Assembly (NCBI GenBank): GCA_002099365.1
Contig: MSED01000015.1
Coordinates: forward strand, 2,914,001-2,978,000
Origin: Phialophora verrucosa
Lineage: Eukaryota; Ascomycota; Eurotiomycetes; Chaetothyriales; Herpotrichiellaceae
DNA: 64,000 bases
Direction of reading: 5' to 3'
The notes beneath the pieces were generated by a model, which made no database searches, was not told where the DNA came from, and was given only the letters and a program-made list of their open reading frames with translations. A program made the position numbers and the translations under genes. Below are positions 56,009 to 64,000 of this stretch, piece by piece; positions within the stretch are counted from its first letter, which is position 1, and each line of letters starts with the position of its first letter.

Positions 56009-57169
56009 ATGACCAACGACACTAACTCGACCACTTCTCCTTCTCCCGCTGCTCCCTCCCCGGCACCATCTCCAATGGAGTACCCCTTCGCAACATCCCC
56101 AGACATCCTCCGCACTCATCAGAAAGACGCATACATCACCGGCACCATCTCAGCACAAGCCTCCACCATTCTCCGGGCTCTACTGGGTGCCCGATTCGCG
56201 CATAAATACTCAGATGCCACGAACCAACTCTCCGAGCTGCTTTACCTCTGCATAACAACACTCTTGGGCAACCGGACGTTGGGCGAAGAATACTGCGACG
56301 TGATTCAGATCGAGGACGACACCTCGCGGCTCGCGGGCTTGGGGAGAAGAGTCGGCTATATCGCAAGCGTGGTGTTTGCGCCCTGGATCCTGGGGAAGTC
56401 GTTACCGGCTCTGAGAAGAAGGCTTCGCTCCAAACTTGAGTGGAACATCGAACACGCAAAGCAGAGACGGAAACAGCCCACACGGGCGCTCAGGGTACAG
56501 GAATACATACTCAAACACCTCGACACGTTGACCTCGCCCCAGCCTATCTATGCGCTGAGTCTAGCGACATTTTACTTCACCGGCGCCTACTACCACATCT
56601 CCAAACGCCTGTTCGGCCTCCGCTACGTGTTCACCAAGCAGATCAAACCGGACGAACAACGCGTGGGATACGAGGTCCTCGGTGTACTGCTTGTGCTGCA
56701 GATGGCGGTCCAGTCGGCGCTGCATGTCCGGGAGACGTACCTCGAAACCACAGCATCCACGACAAGCGGGGGAGAGATGAAAGAAGAGGCGTCCACGTCG
56801 GCGCTTGTAGGTCCGGGCGTTGAGATGCAGCTGGCGGGACCGCTCGAGACGGGCACCACTCCTCACCAACTGCTCTCCTCGGTTCCCGTCCCGCATCTCC
56901 TCCCGCCCGGCCTCAGCGCCAACACGTCGACCCCCATCCTCGATTCGCCGCGATATCATCTCGACGACGAAGAAACCATGGACTGGATCCCCGCCGGCCA
57001 GCAGCGAAAGTGCACACTCTGCCTGGAACCATTCCGAGATCCGAGCGTGACGACGTGTGGACATGTATTCTGCTGGACGTGTGTGCAGGACTGGGTCAAG
57101 GAGAAGGCCGAGTGTCCGTTGTGCAGGCAGAGCGTGTTAAGTCAAAAGGTCCTGCCGTTGAGAGGGTAG
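56009..57169 (+). CDS. PEX10: Peroxin 10, RING-finger ubiquitin ligase of the peroxisomal import machinery
   Basis: Single-exon gene of 386 residues. The Pex2/Pex12-type N-terminal domain is clear: FATSPDILRTHQKDAYITGTI, LLGARFAHKYSDATNQLSELLYLCITTLLGNRTLGEEYCD, and membrane segments around YIASVVFAPWILGKSLPAL and LSLATFYFTGAYYHISKRLFGLRY. The C-terminal C3HC4 RING runs from Cys335 to Cys372 (CTLCLEPFRDPSVTTCGHVFCWTCVQDW...CPLC). Known role: with Pex2 and Pex12, forms the ligase that ubiquitinates the receptor Pex5 so that it is recycled. A Ser/Thr/Pro-rich linker precedes the RING. A peroxisomal beta-oxidation enzyme lies 5 kb downstream. Confidence 0.97.
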   Translation: MTNDTNSTTSPSPAAPSPAPSPMEYPFATSPDILRTHQKDAYITGTISAQASTILRALLGARFAHKYSDATNQLSELLYLCITTLLGNRTLGEEYCDVIQIEDDTSRLAGLGRRVGYIASVVFAPWILGKSLPALRRRLRSKLEWNIEHAKQRRKQPTRALRVQEYILKHLDTLTSPQPIYALSLATFYFTGAYYHISKRLFGLRYVFTKQIKPDEQRVGYEVLGVLLVLQMAVQSALHVRETYLETTASTTSGGEMKEEASTSALVGPGVEMQLAGPLETGTTPHQLLSSVPVPHLLPPGLSANTSTPILDSPRYHLDDEETMDWIPAGQQRKCTLCLEPFRDPSVTTCGHVFCWTCVQDWVKEKAECPLCRQSVLSQKVLPLRG

Positions 57170-57417
57170 AGCTTCAACCGCCAGGCGCCACGGCGATGAT
57201 GAATGATATTAGATGATACCCAACCCACCCCGAAAACTCTCGTCATGATGTTCTACCGTGGCGCCTTTTTATGTTCCATTACATGCAAGACCAGTGTGCA
57301 TTTGTCTTCGTATGTTCCATTTCTGCAACCCCACTTCCGCGCGGGCATTCAACAGTCCACGAAGTGGCTAATTCCTCCAAGACAAACCCTATCACGGCAT
57401 AAGGGGTCTGGAGTCTC

Positions 57418-59082
57418 CTACGCCAGCGCCACACCCCCTTCTTTCTTCCCAACACGAGGTGAATCCACCTCGTCCTCTGCCTCATCGCTGATCAAGCCTT
57501 CCAGCTCGAATTCCTCGGCGTCGCGAACCTGCTGGCTTGCGGTGCCGCGGTGTTTAGGTAACCTCGCACTCCCGTTCGCGGTCCCGTTGACCCCTCCATT
57601 GGGGAGCCCCGACGTTTTATATCCATGGCCATGTGCGCCGCTCGGGCCCGCGACGCTGAGGAGACTGCTCCCCCGGCTGCTGCTGCCGCTGCTGCGGGCG
57701 CCTCTACCGCTCGCGGCACGAACCCCGTTGCTCTCGTCTTCGGGCCAGGCGTGGCTGGCGTAGACGTACAGTAGGATATTGACGAAGAGGTAGAGCAGGA
57801 AGGCCACGCTGTAGAGGATCAGGATGTAGCTTACGTGAGTGACGTCGGCGTCGGAGAGGAGGTGCATCTGTTCCTCGGTGGCGCCCATGAAAAGGAAGCC
57901 CGAGGCATAGAGAAGCTGGAAGGGCGTGGTTGGTTAGTCATTGTCGCTGCGGAAGAGCAGTAGTTAACGAGGGGATGGGTCACTTACAAATGGAGGCAAA
58001 TGCTGCCAGCTGTTGACCTCGCCTGTGCCGCGACTGTCCCTGAGGAGGAAGCTGATCTCGATGATGCGTGCCGCCCCCGCCGCCATCAAGGTATACCCGA
58101 AGACGGTGTGCACCATGGTGCTCAGAGGCAGGTCCTGTGGATGGGCACTCATGGCCCACCCCGTCATTAGGATGACCAGGCCGGGGAGGATGTTCCGCTT
58201 GGGGCGACCGTTCCTGCTCCGCGACAACCACACGCCCAGAAGGCCGGCGCACCACCAGACGATCCCCATGCTCGTGTGCTGCAGGTCGTTTTTGACCCAG
58301 GGATGGCCCCAGCGATGTTCGGTAAAGGTGTTGACGCAGCCCCACGCCGCAATGACACAGCTGTCGAAGAACTCCTGGCTTCGGCCCGTGGTGCGCAGCC
58401 ACGCCTGCCCGACGAGCAGCAGCAGCGTCATGATGATGCCGTAGGCAATGAACGCGCTGCCCATGATGAAGTGCGCGAGACACTGACCGAGGTGGTCGCC
58501 GCGGCAGTATCCCATGGCGACGATCCCGCCGAAGAGCATCTGCGTCCACGCGACGATGGGCATTGTCTTACCCAACCAGCTGTGGATGATGACCACTCCT
58601 CGGCGGCCTCCCCGTCCGGCCTTCCCGCCAAACACGCGGCCGATCCACCCTTTCTTCTCCTCGAGATGTAGTTTCAGGCCTACTCCGAGCCCGACCTGGA
58701 CAACGAGCATGAGGACCAGGCTGTTGGCAAAGCTTGCGTGGATGTTCGGATGTCGAAACTGTCGCCCTTTATGCATATGGCCTAGGAAGTATGCTACCGT
58801 CGCCACCACCGTGCCGACTATCTGCAGGGGAACGTGCCACCGACTCTTGACTATTCCGAGGACCATGCCGTAGGGGAAGATCATGCCGAAGGCCAGGATC
58901 ATAAGCAGAATGTGCATCCATAGCCGCGAGTCTAGCGGATCCGGCGAGACGGCTTCGCCCTCGGGGATTTTATCTGTATGGCCGCCGTGCGCTGAGACAG
59001 GCGTGCTGAGGAGAAGAAGAGGGCTGGCGTACAGGAGGAGGGTCGCTTTTCGACCGAGTCGTAGGGGGCGTGGCACGTCCAT
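57418..59082 (-). CDS. Ytp1/DUF2427 multi-pass membrane protein
   Basis: Two exons, 57988-59082 and 57418-57915 (530 residues), phase-0 junction with GTAAGT donor and CCAG acceptor. A signal peptide (ATLLLYASPLLLLSTPVSAHGG) leads to the DUF2427 helices (WMHILLMILAFGMIFPYGMVLGIV, PLQIVGTVVATVAYFLGH). Conserved His residues in HPNIHASFAN and VVIIHSWLGK follow, as in cytochrome b561-like folds, then the Ytp1 part with GHCLAHF-like and AWGCVNTFTEHRWG motifs. The tail is hydrophilic with Ser/Gly and acidic stretches. About nine helices in total. Yeast Ytp1 is of unknown function; resemblance to b561 suggests possible haem binding, which is inference. Confidence 0.86.
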
Positions 59083-59978
59083 CACGGCGGCGACGATGCG
59101 GCCGCGGCAGAGTTCGCGAGATTGTCGCAGACGTTGTTGAATAGGCAAGCGTTGCCAGCTATCGGCGGATACACATGGTATAGGAATCTTGTGGACAGAA
59201 GATAGGGGACGGTGGTCTGACAGATTCAACTGAGTTGTAATAAGTGACGATGTACTGGTTCTACACTCGCTCTCGGATCTTGCAACTCGCATCCCACCGA
59301 GACTCCCGGTCGATCCTTTTTCTGTCGTCCCCACTTTGCACTCCCAAAACACGTGTCCAGGTATGAACGAGTAATTACACCCAGCGATGAACAGAGATAA
59401 ATTTGAGGCGAGGGTGAGGTGGGCACAACGGTTGATACTAGATCGATGCTACCAAGTCATATCTAAGCCATACACTCATTAAGCATGCTGGCCACTGACT
59501 TGTGTCTCCGGCTAGCGAGTCGTCTGTCACCTCCCATTGCACGATCCTGCTACTTGACCATAAGTGGTTTTATGTCACAATTGTTCTTGGATCCGTATTC
59601 TTGGAACTTCCACCTTCCACGCATTGCGCAGTGCAGGCAGGGCGTGCTGCAAATCTCTTCCATCTTCTGAGAAGCTGTATTGTCGGTGCTGCCCCTGCCC
59701 CTTCCGGGGAGTTGTTCACATCCCCTTCACCGTGCGTGATCAGTCTCGACCCATTTGTTTTCTGGAGCTGCATCGATGGAACTCCCCATAGAAGGAGATG
59801 TCCGAGACAACACGGCTCCATTTTGATCTGGTGGCTAGTCCTCCACGCGGATTCACGCTCCCAATCTTGTGATTGTTCATCAGCACATGGCCCCGGCAAT
59901 GCAATAAGCACAACCACCACCTGCAGGCCAAGTATCATAAAATCATCACTGCATTTTGGGCGAACTGCCCATCATCGC
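59083..59978. other. Intergenic region 5' of the Ytp1-like gene
   Basis: About 0.9 kb between two minus-strand genes. Frames of 60-160 codons overlap on both strands with no domain. Confidence 0.5.
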
Positions 59979-61738
59979 TTACTGAAATGATCCCGGTATA
60001 TCGTTGGGCTTGCCTTTGTCCTCGTCGCTCGGCGTCACAGGTACGGAATGAAAGGTGGAATCGTTGGCTTCATGAGTTGATATCGGCGTGAGGACGTGTC
60101 CTCCTTCGTGCTTCTGTTCGGCATCTCCGTTCAAGTCGATTTTATCAAAACCATCGACTGGAGGTTGAGTGTCTGAGGTAGGCGACGCGACTCGCCCAGG
60201 GTTTCGTGGCGGCAAGGCTGGTGGAACCCGTCTGGGAACCTCAACAACCTTCGCGCGGGCCATGACTGGCACTGCTGTGGACACCTCAACATCTGAATCC
60301 ACATCCGAGAAGGACTCGTCTCGTTCATGGTGTGGCTCGTCTACAAGCTGGCTGTGTTTCTTTGGATGATGATCGTCAACACCACGGAACGAGTCTCTGT
60401 GAGGGCTGTTCTCTTGGCTCTTCGTTTCGTCGTCGTCCGTCTGGGTACCTCGAGTAACACTAGCCAGACTGTGCGTGCTATCTCTCCACGTCCGGCTCCT
60501 GATCGAACCGTCAACACTCCTTCGTGAAAAGTGTGTATAGACTGGGCTGGTAGGGGACGGTCTGAATTCGAATGTTTCAGCAGCTGGTCTTTGGTGCGTG
60601 CCTGCCTCTCTAATGTTTAGGCCTTCAGCTTCAAGAGCTTTCACGCCGTACGGGTCCGGATCATCCTCCGCCGGTATCCCAAACGTAGATCCGCCTGTCA
60701 CCAATTAGTCTTCATTCTGAGAGACCCTTCACATCGCTTACCTGGTTGGATGATCTCCATGTCACTTGGAGCCGGCGCGTCGGGGAGTAAGCTGTCGTCC
60801 ACCTCATCGCCTTGAGCAGCTCTCAGGGTGTCCAAGAGAACTTGGTACTGCTCAACCGGGGGATGTCGAAGCTTCCCGCCGAGGATGTCTGTCACGCTGA
60901 CTTGCTCCCCGTAGAATCTCGCATTTTCGTCAGTCCTTTCAATCACCAAATTCCCCTCCAGCGCAACGCCGGCATATAGACCTCGACTCTTCACGTATGA
61001 CCATATGGGAGCTTGACGTTTTGTTAGTTCCGTGTCGAGAGCGCCGCCAATACCTACTGGGCCAGCCGCCACGCCGACCTCGGTTCCCAAGGTAGTTCTC
61101 CACTTGGTGAACGCCCCTAGTGCTTCGAATGTATTGATAACCAGCACAGTGTCATAGATGTCAACTCCTGCGAGGAAACCGAACGATATATTTTGGGTCT
61201 GGATGCCACTAGGAGGACTCCACTCCCGAGTCTCAGGGTTTCTCCCGACAAGGACACCGGCACCACCAGAGCCACCGAATAGCCAGCCCGTTCGCATTGT
61301 TGTGAATATGGCCAAGCCGACTGCGTTCTTGATAACACTCGCCGGAATTTTCTTCATTACCCTTTGCTTGCCTTGCGGGACGCCGACCGCTGTCGAGTTC
61401 CGGGTCTCCACCTTCTTGAGCTCTTTCTCCTCTATCTGGTCATAGAAGCCATCTTTACAGAAGCCGCGCAGGATTCGAGCCGCCTTTTCAGACTCCTTGT
61501 CCATTGTCGTCGGCCAGAATGCCTCCGAGCCGACCTTGTTCGATAGACGGTTGACCGGGGCTCCCAGCTTGTCTACTACTTTGTAGGCCTTGTTGAAGCC
61601 TGGAAGGAGTGCCTTGTTGTAGACAGTGCTGGAGCCACTTTTGGTCTTGTCCCATAATGTCGAGGTGGCCGAGGATGTCTTGGTGGAAGTAGTCGTCGTC
61701 GTGGTTTGCAACGCAGGCCCCTCCGTCGGTTGCGCCAT
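59979..61738 (-). CDS. SYLF-domain (Ysc84/Sh3yl1-like) lipid- and actin-associated protein
   Basis: Two exons, 60742-61738 and 59979-60694 (570 residues). After a Thr/Ser-rich start and STVYNKALLPGFNKAYKVVDKLG, the SYLF domain covers ~90-320: EKAARILRGFCKDGFYD, IPASVIKNAVGLAIFTTMRTGWLFGGSGGAGVLVGRN, ISFGFLAGVDIYDTVLVINTFEALGAFTKW, TLGTEVGVAAGPVGIGGALDTE and PIWSYVKSRGLYAGVALEGNLV. The 47-nt intron splits a Gly codon. The tail (~245 residues) is disordered with PPALPPRNPGR, a class-type SH3 ligand, but no SH3 domain, unlike Ysc84/Lsb3. Known role of the domain: binds phosphoinositides and F-actin at endocytic sites. Confidence 0.92.
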
Positions 61739-62401
61739 GTTGGAAGCCGGGTCAGATTCCAGGAGCTGACTCGGGAGGGTAATGCGACTGTCCGCTGGAA
61801 CCGGGGCCGCCTACAATGAGTCTGGTTAAGAGGGGTCGACAGTCTTGCTTCTTGTAGGCGCAGGCCGCAGCCACGTTGGCAAAATAGATTGTGGTCGCTC
61901 GGCCGCAAAGGACTTGAGCGTCGAGGAAGTATGTATTTAGGCAGGCTGAGCAGCCAGTAACCCGGTTGCAGCCGGACGAACAAGAGCTGGCAACACGCCT
62001 TGGAGATCTTTGTATGGGCACTCAACGTCATTCGCCTTAGGCGCCGAGAGGTACCCAAGAGGCATATCTTAGTCAGGACACCGGCGCCTCTGCTGAGTCA
62101 ACTCAGACACACCTCACTACAGTACAGTAACCATTACAATTGAGCTTGAGCCTTGCTGTGATCCGCAGGAGACACACATGTCGTACTGACGAGCAGAGGC
62201 AGCGGCATGTGCACCTCGGTTGTCTGGACCCTGGAGATAATCAGTCCCGACTAATCACATGTGTCGGGTCAAGGTTTGAATGAAACATATCCCAGGTCGA
62301 CCTCTACGGGCTGTCTATCTCCAGACTTCAACTTCTACAGAAACCTTGCAGCGTAAATTCATCTAGCCAGCAAATCTCTACTGGCGAGACCTGGAAAGAA
62401 G
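61739..62401. promoter_or_regulatory. Divergent intergenic region, SYLF and enoyl-CoA hydratase/isomerase genes
   Basis: About 0.66 kb between two outward-facing genes. No gene or specific site recognised. Confidence 0.45.
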
Positions 62402-63311
62402 ATGCCGCCCATTCCGCCTCTTTTCGTGCTTCCAATACCTCCGACCTTAAGCGCCAGCTCGTCTGCTCAAGGCGGACAAGGAAGCTTCGTATGCACCCAG
62501 GCTGCTCCGCAGGTCTATCTTCTTTCATTCTCTTGTCCCCCAGACAACCGCCTTGTCCCAGTGTTCAACCAGACATTTCTCCTGGCCTTGGACATTATTG
62601 AGCACCGACTTCCTCGTGGTGTGGTCATCACTACTTCGTCGATCAGCAAGTTCTACTCCAATGGCCTGGATTTCGAAAATGCCATCAAAGATCCAACGTT
62701 CTTCCCAAACAGCCTCTACCCACTATGGCGGCGACTCATAACTGTGAGTATCACTCCACCCCGGGAGGATGGTTGCGGGGGCGATACAAAGTACTTACAG
62801 ACCCTAGTATCCGATGCCGACGGTCGCCCTGATGAATGGCCATGCATTCGCGGGAGGCCTCATGACTGCAATGATGCACGACTACCGCATCATGAATCCT
62901 CACAAGGGTTTCTTATGCCTGAACGAGCTTGATTTCGGTGCAGCTCTTCAACCTGCCATGGCAAGCGTGTTCCGAGTCAAACTTAGCATGACCACCTTTC
63001 GTAATATGGTCCTTGAGAGCAAGAGGTTCCCAGCTTTGGAAGCATTGAAAGAAGGTATCATTGACGGCGTTGGAGGGGTCGATGAAACGCTCAAGTTCAT
63101 TGCGGAGATGAAATTGACCCAGAAGGCCCAGGGTAGATCGTACGGACAAATCAAGGAAGAGTTGTACCGCGAAGTTGTCAAGGATTTGGACGAAGCTGCG
63201 GAGACTCGCGGGAAACTGGCTGCTAGGGATCTGGACAGGAGTCGTCGTGATCTAGAGGCGAGAAAGAGGGTCGACGACTACCAGGCAGTCGTCCAGCGGG
63301 CAAAGTTGTAG
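62402..63311 (+). CDS. Peroxisomal enoyl-CoA hydratase/isomerase-family protein (ECI-like, PTS1)
   Basis: Two exons, 62402-62743 and 62808-63311 (281 residues), phase 0. The crotonase fold is visible: YLLSFSCPPDNRLVPVFNQTFL, VITTSSISKFYSNGLDFENA (first oxyanion-hole loop), YPMPTVALMNGHAFAGGLM (second loop; rebuilt across the intron), MMHDYRIMNPHKGFLCLNELDFG with a candidate catalytic Glu, and a long helical C-terminus with many Arg/Lys/Asp. The last three residues are A-K-L, a type 1 peroxisomal targeting signal. Known role of the family: delta3-delta2-enoyl-CoA isomerisation for beta-oxidation of unsaturated fatty acids. The N-terminal ~35 residues are Pro/Ser/Gln-rich and unconserved. Confidence 0.88.
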
Positions 63312-64000
63312 TGGTCGCTCCGCAACAGGCGTGTTTCCTCGACCTAGACTTGGAGCTGGTTGTGACCTGTGTGAAACTTGGCTTCATGCTCAGTGCGGGA
63401 ACTCACCGCTCACTTACTGCCCTACCTGGCAAATAATGGCCACAAGGATTATGGCATCTTATCATGGACTTCATTTGTGGGATCCATTTCCTGGTACCGA
63501 GTACATTGCCCGGACAGTCATCGGCCGATAAGCGGACTTCGGGCTCACGGACGTCTCAGGTACGAGTATTTGTGCGGGTGCCTTTGATCTCAGGCAGCAG
63601 TGAGACGAACCGGGTTGGTTGGGTCCAGTGCAGTATGCGAATACGCGCGGGTCTGGGTACTGACGGCATGTCTCGATTAGAGTGTCGTAACCACGTATTC
63701 CGGCAAGGGGGCAGGCGCCTCTCCATGGATATAGTATTCGAATCAATTGCACAAAAGAATCAAACGTGGGGTGAAAGCTCGCCTAAAAGTTGGTAGACTT
63801 TGAACCCACACGAGTTCTGCTGGGCGGGCTGCTTCTTTCAACCACTGGGAATACCATCTTATGGTGGCCAACAGCCAGCCGCATAAAGATCACTTTGTGA
63901 ACAGGTTATGCAGGTGGGACGGCAATCGGTAGCCGGGAAGAGTAAAGGTCGCGAGCCACGAAGACAAAATACGACAGAGGACTCCACCAGGGCGCCAATT
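63312..64000. other. Window end, no gene seen
   Basis: About 0.69 kb 3' of the peroxisomal enzyme gene. Short overlapping frames only. Confidence 0.5.

Overview
The window is nuclear DNA of a filamentous ascomycete (Pezizomycotina). The evidence is fungal-only families (Zn2Cys6 regulator, ERG2, Pth11-like rhodopsin-fold receptor, psi-factor oxygenase, DUF3712), genes on both strands, and short introns (mostly 45-100 nt) with GT...AG ends and CTAAC/CTGAC-like branch sites. Gene content would suit a eurotiomycete such as a black yeast, but the sequence does not fix the genus. I re-built multi-exon genes by hand from splice signals, frame continuity and family expectations; each exon set given closes in frame.

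Layout. 0-7 kb is housekeeping: the tail of a class B Hsp40, NAD(P)HX epimerase, mitochondrial ribosomal protein S16, and the Cdc48 cofactor Doa1/PLAA. 7.7-11.5 kb holds an aldo/keto reductase divergent from a Zn2Cys6 regulator. 11.7-14.8 kb holds a membrane-anchored 3-beta-HSD-type dehydrogenase head to head with ERG2, a plausible co-regulated sterol pair. 14.9-24.0 kb has a GNAT acetyltransferase, a secreted endonuclease/phosphatase-fold protein, a DUF3712 membrane protein, a broken and an intact copy of one small fungal family, and a family III CoA-transferase. 24.3-32.0 kb has an eight-exon DUF2235 hydrolase and a dioxygenase-P450 fusion of the Ppo/linoleate diol synthase type (oxylipin signalling). 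33.2-43.7 kb has three multi-pass membrane proteins and a peptidyl-tRNA hydrolase. 43.7-47.3 kb is a 3.6-kb stretch with no supportable gene, carrying a 50-bp tandem duplication, a 13-copy hexanucleotide repeat and GTAC-rich palindromes. 47.3-63.3 kb has a polysaccharide deacetylase-fold protein, a PrmC/HemK-type release-factor methyltransferase, a LaeA-like methyltransferase, an alpha/beta hydrolase, the peroxisomal ubiquitin ligase PEX10, a Ytp1-type membrane protein, a SYLF-domain protein and a peroxisomal enoyl-CoA hydratase/isomerase.

Most of the window is ordinary fungal chromosome. There is no polyketide/NRPS backbone, no intact transposon, and no tRNA, rRNA or CRISPR that I can support. 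The observations most worth checking are the methyltransferase with a ~190-residue insertion and an A8 run that appears to cut its reading frame, the sterol gene pair, the decayed paralogue at 20.3-20.5 kb, the likely retained-intron trap in the DUF3712 gene, and the repeat-rich gene-free block.
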